This document shows, in pieces, positions 21,653 through 31,310 of a stretch of DNA of 64,000 nt. This stretch comes from an uncultured Eubacteriales bacterium. Its GTDB lineage: Bacteria > Bacillota > Clostridia > TANB77 > CAG-508. Made by a program: the position numbers and the translations under genes. Under the pieces are notes generated by a model. The model was not told the origin of the DNA. It searched no databases and worked only from the letters and a program-made list of their open reading frames with translations. Numbering within the stretch: the stretch's first letter is position 1; every line of letters starts with the position of its first letter. The stretch spans positions 91,538 through 155,537 of the forward strand of contig CATKWX010000001.1 of assembly GCA_949840345.1 (NCBI GenBank). The letters are read 5' to 3'.

Positions 21653-22189
21653 TTATGCTTCTGGTTCTACTATTCCGTAGTTTTTTCCGTCTTTAATTTT
21701 ATATATTACATTAACTTTTCCTGTTTCTATGTTTATAAATGGTAAGAATAAATTAGCTGGTTTTTCTTGTAATTTTAATTTTGCATCTTCTGGTGTCATT
21801 GGTTTTATTTCATAATATAATGTTTTTATTATTTCATTTTCTATTTCTGCTTCTTTGCCTCCAAATCCAACTGTTTCCATTTGTCTTATAGAACCTTCTT
21901 TATTAGCCCTATCTTTTTGTGTTTTCCATTTTCTAATTTGCCCTTCTAATATGTCTATGTCTTTATCTATTGAAGCATATAAATCTCTATGTGCTGTAAC
22001 TGCTCTAAATGTATTTGAAGCTACTTTAACTGAAATTTCTGCTATTTGTTCAGATTTTTCTGTTTTTATTGTAACTGTTGTATCAAGCTCCTCTTCGAAG
22101 TATTTTTCTATTCTTTCTAATTTCTTATCAACATAATCCTTAATTGCATCTGTTGCCTTTAACTCTTTTCCTGTAATTTTTGTACTCAT
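21653..22189 (-). CDS. hpf: ribosome hibernation promoting factor (long form)
   Basis: KITGKELKATDAIKDYVDKKLERIEKYF... C-terminal VEVNLLFLPFINIETGKVNVIYKIKDG-type domain. Confidence 0.9.
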   Translation of the reverse strand: MSTKITGKELKATDAIKDYVDKKLERIEKYFEEELDTTVTIKTEKSEQIAEISVKVASNTFRAVTAHRDLYASIDKDIDILEGQIRKWKTQKDRANKEGSIRQMETVGFGGKEAEIENEIIKTLYYEIKPMTPEDAKLKLQEKPANLFLPFINIETGKVNVIYKIKDGKNYGIVEPEA

Positions 22190-22286
22190 ATAAATTCCTC
22201 CTTTTAATGTTTTCTTTATTATATATTAACTTATTATTTTTTTCAAACCTTTTTTGTATATTTTTTAGTTTTTCGAATTAAGTTTA

Positions 22287-22763
22287 CTAATATTCTAAAC
22301 ATTTTTCTTCCAATAATGGAAAATTACAGCATCTATTTAGGATATTAGGATATAATCTTCCACTTCTATATTGATTTTGAAATCTAATTGTTTTCTTATA
22401 TAATATTTCTCTTTTTGCATTAATGTAACTTAATTGGTTCTCTAATAATGTCTTATATTTTTTATCTGTAACTATTGGAATTGCTTCAGTTAAAACCTCT
22501 ATTGGACAAGGTATCATATTATTAAGGTTAACCACTCCTAATTTTCCTTCATCTATTTTAAATACATCAATAACATTATTATTCATTGAAATATGTTTTG
22601 ATTTAGGAGAGCTAAGTGGTGCGAAGTAGTTAAAATTATTATATGTATAAACTATTCCTATATATGGTCTATTAGGGATTTTATTGTAAGCAACCTTGTT
22701 ATCAAATTTTCTCAAATATTCAATATACTTACTGTCTATAAAATAAATTTTTAGTTTTTGCAT
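22287..22763 (-). CDS. ToxN/AbiQ-family type III toxin endoribonuclease
   Basis: KIYFIDSKYIEYLRKFDNKVAYN...RPYIGIVYTYNNFNYFAPLSSPKSKH; preceded on the same strand by tandem repeats and a terminator. Confidence 0.87.
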   Translation of the reverse strand: MQKLKIYFIDSKYIEYLRKFDNKVAYNKIPNRPYIGIVYTYNNFNYFAPLSSPKSKHISMNNNVIDVFKIDEGKLGVVNLNNMIPCPIEVLTEAIPIVTDKKYKTLLENQLSYINAKREILYKKTIRFQNQYRSGRLYPNILNRCCNFPLLEEKCLEY

Positions 22764-22843
22764 AATTAATAAATCCTCCTTTGATTTTGCGGACGACTTT
22801 CTCGTCGCCCCTACAATTATTATAAATTTATGCTATATATAAA

Positions 22844-22870
22844 AGGGCAACACAATAAAATGTTGCCCCC
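22844..22870 (-). terminator. terminator/attenuator between ToxI-like repeats and toxin
   Basis: GGGGGCAACATTTTATTGTGTTGCCC hairpin followed by U-rich tract on the minus strand. Confidence 0.8.
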
Positions 22871-22880
22871 CTATTTTTTT

Positions 22881-22985
22881 ATTCCCACTATGGCTTGGGT
22901 ACTCCAACTTTTTTCATTCCCACTACGGCTTGGGTACTCCAACTTTTTTCATTCCCACTACGGCTTGGGTACTCCAACTTTTTAA
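22881..22985 (-). ncRNA. ToxI-like antitoxin RNA: three tandem 35-nt repeats
   Basis: (GAAAAAAGTTGGAGTACCCAAGCCGTAGTGGGAAT)x3 on minus strand, one SNP between units, immediately upstream of toxN-like gene. Confidence 0.87.
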
Positions 22986-23055
22986 AGTAATATTTCTATT
23001 ACTTTATTTAGTATATTCATTTTAGCATAAATGTTTCTATTTTTCAATAATAAAT

Positions 23056-23773
23056 TTACAATTTATATTCTTTTTCTAGTTTTTCTGTTAGATACAGTTT
23101 TGATACTATTTCTAATTCTCTTTTTGCTTCTTCATTTATTTCGAAGCTGTATATTTTTTTTGCATCTGATAGTACTATGTACCTTATTGCATCTTTTGTT
23201 GTTTCTGAAATTTGTACAGCACTTTTATCAAGTTTCCCACAATTTGTACATTTGAAGCCGTTATCTAATAAACTAAAGTAACTTATATTTTCTTTTTCTC
23301 CACAATTTGTACATTTATCAATATTAGGTCTAAAGCCTATTATTGACATTAATCTTATTCTAAATATCGATAATACTAGACTTAAATCTTTTTCTGTTTT
23401 TGATATAACATATAGTGTGTTTAAAAATAATTGCAATATTTTATAGCTATTTTGATTTTCTGTTGTTACATCATTTATTATTTTTGTTATATATACTGCA
23501 TATTTTAGTTTATCTAAATCTATTCTTATATCGTAAAACATTTCTATAGTTTCGCACGAATTTATATTATATGTATTGTTTCCTTTATATAGAATGTATT
23601 CTCCAAAACATAAAAATTGGGTGCCTGACATAAGGAGGCTTTTCGGTCTTCTTGCCCCCTTTGCAGCACACCCAATTTTACCGTAATCCTGGTGTTAGCA
23701 TTGTTAACATTTTATCAAAATCTCCATTATTGTTTTCAGCAATTATTATTCCCTTTGTTTTTATAGTTCCCAT
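23056..23773 (-). CDS. recO: DNA repair protein RecO, +1 frameshift at CGGT (23683..23680)
   Basis: MGTIKTKGIIIAENNNGDFDKMLTMLTPGL-c-GKIGCAAKGARRPKSLLMSGTQFLCFGEYILYKG; frame checked 30 codons before and 17 codons after to the track ORF Met. Confidence 0.9.
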
Positions 23774-23882
23774 TTTCTTCAATCCTTATATTGTTTTCTG
23801 CATCTTTTAATTGTGTATATTCTAAAAATGTATCTATATTTCCAGTATTTTTAAAGGTATTCCAAGCTATTTGTTTTATCAT
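23736..23882 (-). CDS. yqzL: YqzL-like small protein
   Basis: MIKQIAWNTFKNTGNIDTFLEYTQLKDAENNIRIEENGNYKNKGNNNC, located between era and recO as in other Bacillota. Confidence 0.75.
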   Translation of the reverse strand: MIKQIAWNTFKNTGNIDTFLEYTQLKDAENNIRIEENGNYKNKGNNNC

Positions 23883-24093
23883 TGGCTACACTCCTCTCTG
23901 AAGTTACCTTTAATTTTATCTTTTGTATTTTCTTTAAATTTATGCAGTATTTTTATATTTTGTATTATATTGCATTTGCGTTTTACGGAACGACGTTGGT
24001 CTGTTCCCTACAATAATTATTCACTATTCATTATTAACTATTCACTCTTGCCGTTAGGCAAGCAACGCCCCTACAACGTTTGCAATTTGTATT

Positions 24094-25003
24094 TTATTGT
24101 TTTGTTGTATCGAATTTTTTTACAATACTGTCTTTGTCTTGCCAGTCTTCTTTTACTTTTACCCATAGCTTCAGATTTACTTTTGTCTCTAAAAGTTTTT
24201 CAAGTTCTATTCTTGCAGTTTGACCTATTCTTTTTAGCATTTCTCCATTTTTTCCTATTATTATTCCTTTATGCGAGTTTCTTAAGCAATATATAGTTCC
24301 TTCTATATCAAATATGTCTTCATTTTTAGTTGTTTTTCTGCTTACATATTTTTCAATTTCTACATATATTCCATGTGGTACTTCTTCATTTAGAAACATT
24401 AATGCCTTTTCTCTAATTATTTCTTCTGCAATTTGTCTCATTGTTTGGTCTGTGTATTCTTCTATATCATAATATGCAGGACCACTTGGCAAAAGTGATA
24501 TGATTTTTTGAAGTATTAATTCTATACCATCTTTTTTTAGCGCTGAAATTGGTATTATTTCTTCAAAGCTATATGCCTCACTGTATAGCTTCATTATTTC
24601 TAACAGCTTTTCTTTTTTTACTAAATCTATTTTATTTATTATTAATATTGTTTTACATTTTTTTATGTTTATTCTTTCTAGTATTTCACTTTCTGCTTTC
24701 CCTATATAGGCTTTGGTTGCATCTATCAAGAACAGTATTACATCTACGTCTTGTATTGTTTCATAAGCTGTATTTAACATTAATTCATTTAATTTTGTTT
24801 TTGGTTTATGAATTCCGTGGTGTATCTATAAATACTATTTGTGCATTTTCTTTATTTACTATTCCCTTTATTGCTGTTCTTGTTGTTTGGGTTTTGTTTG
24901 CCATTATTGCTATTTTTTCGCCTACAAGTGCGTTTAGTAAAGTAGATTTTCCTACATTAGTTTTTCCAATAATTGAAACAAAACCTGATTTGAAATTTTC
25001 CAT
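24094..25003 (-). CDS. era: GTPase Era, +1 frameshift at CGGA (24817..24814)
   Basis: ORF 24806..25003 ends FIDTP-RNS*; skipping C gives [24 protein letters not shown] in frame with ORF 24094..24780; KH domain [15 protein letters not shown]. Confidence 0.95.
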
Positions 25004-25018
25004 ATTATTCCTTTCTTC

Positions 25019-25077
25019 AAAATTCGAAGAATTTTGTACTCTTCATTATTCACTTTTAACTATTCACTTTTCATTGG
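25019..25077 (-). promoter_or_regulatory. 5'-UTR hairpin module upstream of era
   Basis: minus: AGTGAATAATGAAGAGTACAAAATTCTTCGAATTTTGAAGAAAGG. Confidence 0.55.
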
Positions 25078-25173
25078 GCGCAATCATGCTCCCCTACGCT
25101 CCTGCAATGATTATTCATTAACGGGTCGTCGAGGACGCCGACCCCTACAACGTTTGCATTGTGTTTATTACGA

Positions 25174-25322
25174 GCAAATAAATATATTTTAAAAAAATCG
25201 AACTCCGCTTCTACTGATTAGAACTGCTTTCTACCGTTATTATCGTAGCAATGTATTATTTTTATTTCACATTATGCCGCGTTTAAGGAGTGGCAGATTT
25301 TTTTAAAATTATATTTATTTGC
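25174..25322. repeat. long inverted-terminal-repeat intergenic element
   Basis: GCAAATAAATATATTTTAAAAAAATC ... GATTTTTTTAAAATTATATTTATTTGC. Confidence 0.75.
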
Positions 25323-25387
25323 ATAATAAAATACCATTTTATATTAAGTAAAAATTTAATTTTTCCTATGCAATAAAATAGCAATTT

Positions 25388-26434
25388 TTATTTGCTAAAA
25401 CTTACTTGTGCATTTATTGGACATATTTGTACAAATGTATTTCCATCGTTTACTTTTATTTCGTTCCCTTGTGAATCTTTATATATTGTTTTTGACTTTC
25501 TATCTGCTTTTTCACAAGTTATTTCTATTGCTTTACCATTTGTTATATAATATCCTTTTAGTTTTCCTATATTTTTAACTTCTTGTAATACACTTCCACT
25601 TTCTACTGGGTGGTTTTCAGCAAATGTTATTATTATGTTTTTAGTTGTTATATCTTCTCCAGTATTCCAATCTGTTTGTTTTCTTCCTTTTGAAGTTCTT
25701 GTATACTTTTGGGTTTCTGCATTATAGTTATATTCAACTGTATTATATGTACTATATGGTATTTTTACATATGTTGCATCTGTTCCATCTTCTAATATAA
25801 CTTCGTCCGTTGTGTAATTTAGTACACTTTTTTGGTCTGATGTTGTTCTATATCCTTTTTTATTTGCTGATTCTAATATTTTTTTCGTGCTAGTTGTTGC
25901 ATTATGTGGAGCCTTTCTTGAAGTATCCCTTTTATATGTTGTTCCATCTTCTAACATTCCATTTATGTTATTTATTCCTAAACTAGGTATTTGCTCATCT
26001 GCTATGTAGCTAGCTCCAAAGTGAGCATACATTGCATCATTTTCCATTACGTAATCTAAAAAGTAGTGTCTTGAACTTCTTACAGGTCCAACTTTTTCTA
26101 TGTCTTTGTTTTTAAACAATGCCATTAATCTTGATTCTCCGCCTTCTACTATTATTTCATATACCATATATGCATCATTTATTGCGGCTTGTGGCCATGC
26201 ATTTGTGTTGTTATCTATCATTACTGCAATTGGTCTATCTGTTCCAGAATATATTTGTACCTTTTTTTCTGGTGCAGGTGTTTCAGTTACTGCATTGTCT
26301 TCATTAGCACCTGCCACAGTTTGCTTATCTTTACCTTTCATCATTAGTAAAGTAGCACCAGCTGCTATTGCAATTATTAATATTGCAACAATTACAAATA
26401 AAACTTTAGAATTACTTCTTCCTTTTCTACTCAT
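25388..26434 (-). CDS. DUF3048-like lipoprotein/membrane protein
   Basis: TM then RPIAVMIDNNTNAWPQAAINDAYMVYEIIVEGGESRLMALFKNKDIEKVGPVRSSRHYFLDY. Confidence 0.85.
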   Translation of the reverse strand: MSRKGRSNSKVLFVIVAILIIAIAAGATLLMMKGKDKQTVAGANEDNAVTETPAPEKKVQIYSGTDRPIAVMIDNNTNAWPQAAINDAYMVYEIIVEGGESRLMALFKNKDIEKVGPVRSSRHYFLDYVMENDAMYAHFGASYIADEQIPSLGINNINGMLEDGTTYKRDTSRKAPHNATTSTKKILESANKKGYRTTSDQKSVLNYTTDEVILEDGTDATYVKIPYSTYNTVEYNYNAETQKYTRTSKGRKQTDWNTGEDITTKNIIITFAENHPVESGSVLQEVKNIGKLKGYYITNGKAIEITCEKADRKSKTIYKDSQGNEIKVNDGNTFVQICPINAQVSFSK

Positions 26435-26587
26435 ATTGGTTTCCTCCTTCAAAATTTGTGAAGCAAATTTTGTACTCTTCACTATTAACTTTTCACTCTT
26501 CACTTTTCATTAAGCAAAGCCTTCGTAGAATGGAACGGCGAGGGCGCCGTTCCCTACAGCGTTTGCCATATGCTTTATAAAATATTA

Positions 26588-27055
26588 TTATCTTGTTATT
26601 TTTAGTTTGTTTAATATTGTCTCTTCTTTTTCTCTCATCTCTTTTTTATCACCTTCTTCAATATGGTCGTATCCCATTAAGTGATAGAATCCATGAACAA
26701 CCATATAAGATAATTCTCTTGTGAATGTATGCCCATAGTCTGATGCTTGTTCTTGTACTCTTTCTATTGAAATAATAATATCTCCTAAAGCTTCTTTTAT
26801 TCCTGTGTGTATTTTAAACATTTCCCCTTTTTCAAACATAGGAAATGATAATACATCTGTTTCTTTATCTAGTTTTCTATATTGTCTGTTTATTGCTTTT
26901 ATATTGGTTGGTGTTGTTAGTATTATATTTACATATAAATTTTCGCTATTTAATTTTTCTTCACTAAAACAAGCTTGTACTACTTGTTCTATTGTTTTTT
27001 GGTATTCTGGATTTTCTTCTAATCCATCGTAATTTATTTGTACTATGTTTTGCAA
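26588..27055 (-). CDS. ybeY: endoribonuclease YbeY
   Basis: ELSYMVVHGFYHLMGYDHIEEGDKKEMREKEE. Confidence 0.94.
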   Translation of the reverse strand: MQNIVQINYDGLEENPEYQKTIEQVVQACFSEEKLNSENLYVNIILTTPTNIKAINRQYRKLDKETDVLSFPMFEKGEMFKIHTGIKEALGDIIISIERVQEQASDYGHTFTRELSYMVVHGFYHLMGYDHIEEGDKKEMREKEETILNKLKITR

Positions 27056-27224
27056 TTTATTATCTCCTATTTTTATTATTTATATAAGTATTCCCTTCGT
27101 AGAACGGGTCGATGTGGGCATCGACCCCTACAAATGATTATTCACTATTCATTATTCATTGGGCATTTGCTCCGTAGCACGTAACGCCTAAGGGCGTCGT
27201 TCCCTACAGTATTTACAATGTATT

Positions 27225-28457
27225 TTACAATGTTTGCAATACGTTTCGAATTTTACCTTTATATGTATTATTTTGAATTGTTCTTGGTTTGTTTTTAATT
27301 TGTTTCATAACACCTAGTTCTACTAGTCTATTTTTGTATATACTGATTATTTCATTATAATCATTTTTGCTCTTGTTTAATTCTATTAAATCATTCTTTA
27401 TAAATAGTATTTCTTTTTGTTCTCTTTTTTGTGTTTCATTTTGCATATTTTGTATATTGTTATATTTGTTCCAGAATTCTTTATAATTATCTTTTTGTTC
27501 AGGCTTGTCCCAATATACTTTTGTTGATAATAATTTTAAATTATATTCTTCTATTAGTTTTATTAATAAATTATATGCATTATTATATTTATTGCTTCCG
27601 TTATATTTAACTAATAAATTTCTAGCATCTTTTAATAATTTTATGTAGCACATTTCTGCTGTTGCAAGCGGCAAGCTATGTGTAAATAATATTCTGCTAA
27701 TTGCAAGTAATATTGTACTTTTTTCTATAATATCTATACTATCTAACTTTCCTGCTAAAAATCTTTGGTATGTATCATATTCTTCTACTAATTCTTTATT
27801 TTTCTTCTGCTCTTCTTCTTGCATTTTTATTGGTAATATACTTGTAACATATTCTTCTATAGTATCAAATATTTTCTGATATATTTCATTTTTGTTTTCG
27901 TATTTATTTGTGTTATCAACTAATTGAACTGAATAATTTTTTATTATTCCTTTATATAGTGAATCCATTTTTTCAACATAGAAAGGATTCATTTTATTTA
28001 AAGTTGCAGTTTTATGCCCTGCAGATACTCCTTGGTATTCCAACTCTAATAAATATTTTTGTTTTCTGTATTTGTATTCTGTATAATATTTATCCTTCAA
28101 ATTTACAATCGTGTAATAACTAGATAATGCATCTTTTTCAAAATTGCTTGCTAAATCGTTTTTTACTTTTTTATATAAAGATTCCATTATGTATTTATCT
28201 ATTGATTCTAGATATAAAGCATAAGTTTCTTCATACTTTTGAGCTAAACTTTCCTCCCTTTCTGTATCGTTTTGTTTTAAAATTTCTTTATAATTGTAAT
28301 ACGCTTTTAGTACATTGCTTCTCTTTATTGAAATCATAATATTGTTTATACCAAATTTTGTAGGCATTAATAATTTAGTTAACTTATTGGAAATCTTAAC
28401 AAAAAATGTTTTGTCTGTGTTGTATAATTTTAAACTTCTCTCTTGCATATTATTCAC
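27225..28457 (-). CDS. conserved hypothetical protein
   Basis: 410 aa ORF between ybeY and yqfD. Confidence 0.7.
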   Translation of the reverse strand: MNNMQERSLKLYNTDKTFFVKISNKLTKLLMPTKFGINNIMISIKRSNVLKAYYNYKEILKQNDTEREESLAQKYEETYALYLESIDKYIMESLYKKVKNDLASNFEKDALSSYYTIVNLKDKYYTEYKYRKQKYLLELEYQGVSAGHKTATLNKMNPFYVEKMDSLYKGIIKNYSVQLVDNTNKYENKNEIYQKIFDTIEEYVTSILPIKMQEEEQKKNKELVEEYDTYQRFLAGKLDSIDIIEKSTILLAISRILFTHSLPLATAEMCYIKLLKDARNLLVKYNGSNKYNNAYNLLIKLIEEYNLKLLSTKVYWDKPEQKDNYKEFWNKYNNIQNMQNETQKREQKEILFIKNDLIELNKSKNDYNEIISIYKNRLVELGVMKQIKNKPRTIQNNTYKGKIRNVLQTL

Positions 28458-28465
28458 ATCCCCTT

Positions 28466-29650
28466 CTAGAATATTATTTTTTCTTCAGTTCCAATCTTTT
28501 CAATAACTTCATATATGACTTCTACTTCTATATAACCCTCATTTCCGTATGTATTAACTTGTTTATTTACTATTTTGTTTGTATCTTCAATTTCACTATT
28601 CAATTCCTCTTCTAGCTTAGATACTGTCATATTTACAAGTTCTTCTTCCGTATAGGTTACTTGTTTTTGCTCGTACTCATAGTTCGTTGTTTTTTTCAAC
28701 TCGATTGGTAAGTAAAAATTAGAAAATAATTTTACTTTTTTACTCTCATTTATTGTATCATAATTTTCAAAATTTGAAACCCTTTTATAGAAATTTATTT
28801 TAAAATTATTAAAATTTATACTATACTTGTTTTCCTTATTACCCGTAGGTACTGATATGACTTGATTATAATATGCCTTTTCTTTTTTTGTATGCCAAAC
28901 TTTAGCTTCAATATCTGCTCTTGCATGTACATACCTTATTCCCGTATACTTTCCTTCTAGCCATCCTGATACTAATGGTGTACCAACCCTTACTAAATCT
29001 CCAACGTTTACAGCCAATGTTCCATTTTGAGCATTTATTTTTGTTATTATTCCTTCCTTATCTGATACAATACTACAATATTCATCTTCCGCTACAATTT
29101 GCGGTTTTTCTGTGCTTTTAATAATTTCAACTTTAGCATTAGTTCCTTCTATATTTATTCCAATCCAAGCTATATCACTTCTGTTTAATCGTATATTATT
29201 TATCACTCTTTTAGTATCTATTTTTCCTTTTAATTTGCCAATCCCTAGTCCTTCCTGTTCTAACATACTTATAATTTCGTCCTCATTTATTGTGCCATCC
29301 GAAATTATTTCTATATTCCAAATGTAGTTTGATGTTATTGTTAACATTAATACTATTGATAATAAACATATTGCGAAGATTTTTCTTTTTTTATATTTAT
29401 TTAAAAAGAATGGTAAACCTTTTTTTTCTTCTATTTCTAATCTACATTTTATGGTTTTAGCAACATCTCTTAAATTTTTAAATTCGTTTATCCTAACTCT
29501 TGCATACATAATTGTAGATTTATCTCTTTTTACTTTCCACAAAAATATCTTTTTATTATTACAAATATTTATAAATCTCTCTATGTAGTATCCTTCTACT
29601 TTTATTTTTACATAACCTAGTATGTAGCTTAATATTACTTTTAGAAACAA
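28466..29650 (-). CDS. yqfD: sporulation protein YqfD
   Basis: IEGYYIERFINICNNKKIFLWKVKRDK...NVGDLVRVGTPLVSGWLEGKYTGIRYVHARADIEAKVWH. Confidence 0.9.
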   Translation of the reverse strand: MFLKVILSYILGYVKIKVEGYYIERFINICNNKKIFLWKVKRDKSTIMYARVRINEFKNLRDVAKTIKCRLEIEEKKGLPFFLNKYKKRKIFAICLLSIVLMLTITSNYIWNIEIISDGTINEDEIISMLEQEGLGIGKLKGKIDTKRVINNIRLNRSDIAWIGINIEGTNAKVEIIKSTEKPQIVAEDEYCSIVSDKEGIITKINAQNGTLAVNVGDLVRVGTPLVSGWLEGKYTGIRYVHARADIEAKVWHTKKEKAYYNQVISVPTGNKENKYSINFNNFKINFYKRVSNFENYDTINESKKVKLFSNFYLPIELKKTTNYEYEQKQVTYTEEELVNMTVSKLEEELNSEIEDTNKIVNKQVNTYGNEGYIEVEVIYEVIEKIGTEEKIIF

Positions 29651-29652
29651 TT

Positions 29653-29955
29653 TTACTCCTCCTCATCTATGTTTAGCTCTAAAGTTATACTATCTATTTT
29701 CCCTTTTACCGAGATGTCATCTTCCGAAATCTGCTCTAAATTTAAGTTAAATCCATTTATATTTATTATTCCAATATGTGTGTTAATACGTATGTATATT
29801 TCTTCATATTCTAGTATTCCCTTGTAATTTTCTATTAGCATTTCATTAAAACCTATAAGTGTAATCTTAGGCTCATTACTGACAATTTCTGTAGGCATTT
29901 CTAGCCATCTATCTATTCTTCTTCTACCATTGTTTTTCTTTTTCACCTTAATCAC
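29653..29955 (-). CDS. yqfC: sporulation protein YqfC
   Basis: PKITLIGFNEMLIENYKGILEYEEIYIRINTHIGIININGFNL; upstream of yqfD. Confidence 0.88.
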   Translation of the reverse strand: MIKVKKKNNGRRRIDRWLEMPTEIVSNEPKITLIGFNEMLIENYKGILEYEEIYIRINTHIGIININGFNLNLEQISEDDISVKGKIDSITLELNIDEEE

Positions 29956-30110
29956 CTATTCAATTTATATGCTTTTATTAAATATATTATGACGCTCTTT
30001 GAAGAGCAGGCAATTAAAATCGTTCCCATATATTATTGCATGTTTTAGGGGCTTTGCATTGGTCGTCCGTTCATATTGCATATTTTATTTTTTTAATATA
30101 TAATAATTTT

Positions 30111-30987
30111 ATGAAAAAGTTAGTTGTTGATAAAAAATATGATAATAAGAAATTGAATACATTTTTGTTAGATAAATTTTCTGGTTTGAAACCTAGTACT
30201 ATATTTAAGGCTTTAAGGAAAAAGGATATTATAGTAAATAATATAAGAGTTACTGAGAATACTGTTATTCACACAAATGACGAAATTATAATTTATATTA
30301 AAGACGAATTTTTGTATAACAAAATAAATTATTCTATTGTGTATGAGGATGAAAACGTATTAATTGTAAACAAACCAGTAGGTATTTCTGTTACAGACGA
30401 TTCAAATAATGAAAAGTCTTTAACTGATTTATTATCTAATGATTTACAATTAAAAGTATACCCCTGTCACAGATTAGATAGAAATACTTTAGGGTTAGTA
30501 GTTTTTGCAAAAAACACTGAAACTTTAGACATTTTATTAGAAAAGTTCAAAAACAAAGAAATTGAAAAACATTATCTTTGTTATGTTTACGGCATTTTAG
30601 AAAAAAAGCAAAACACTTTAGAAGATTATTTATTTAAGGATAACAAGAAATCTATTGTATATATATCTAACACTCCAAAAGTAGGATATAAAAAAATAAT
30701 AACCTCATATAAGGTTATACAAGAATTTAAAGATAAAAATATATCTTGTTTAGATGTTAATTTAAAAACTGGTAGAACTCATCAAATAAGAGCTCATTTA
30801 GCCTTTGTTGGTCACCCATTAATTGGAGACCGGAAAATATGGTTTAAATGAAATTAACAAAAAATTTAAAGTTTCAACACAAATGTTATGTGCTTATAAA
30901 TTAAAATTTAATTTTAATACAAATTCTGGCGTTTTAGATTATTTAAAGAACAAAGAATTTGAGATTGAAAACCCATTTAGAATATAA
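30111..30987 (+). CDS. RluA-family pseudouridine synthase, +1 frameshift at CGGA (30831..30834)
   Basis: 0-frame ends HPLIGD-RKIWFK*; skipping C gives HPLIGDGKYGLNEINKKFKVSTQMLCAYKLKFNFNTNSGVLDYLKNKEFEIENPFRI*. Confidence 0.92.
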
Positions 30988-31092
30988 TGAACATGGAACA
31001 CAGTAGTGTGAGCGGAACGACGAGGGCGTCGTTCCCTACATATCATTATTCACTATTCATTATTCACTGAGCGCCGTATAGGCGCTCATCTG

Positions 31093-31269
31093 TTATCTAT
31101 CATTACCTGGTACTTCTGAACTAGGCATAAATGATTTTGAAATTTGTATACGTGTCAAGTCTGCTTCTGTTGATGGAGCAATATAATCTTCTACTGGTGA
31201 GTATTTGTAAAAATCAGCTTGAGCCCTTCTAAATTCTTCTGATTTACTTGCTTTATTTTGTTTTTCCAT
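31093..31269 (-). CDS. small hypothetical protein
   Basis: MEKQNKASKSEEFRRAQADFYKYSPVEDYIAPSTEADLTRIQISKSFMPSSEVPGNDR with GGAGAGG upstream. Confidence 0.55.
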   Translation of the reverse strand: MEKQNKASKSEEFRRAQADFYKYSPVEDYIAPSTEADLTRIQISKSFMPSSEVPGNDR

Positions 31270-31310
31270 GCAATAACCTCTCCTTTATTTACATAATATA
31301 TTTTATTTTA

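Noticed and set aside
22881-22985. Possible CRISPR array
   Set aside because: Repeats are directly tandem with no spacers and sit upstream of a ToxN-like gene; ToxI interpretation is better
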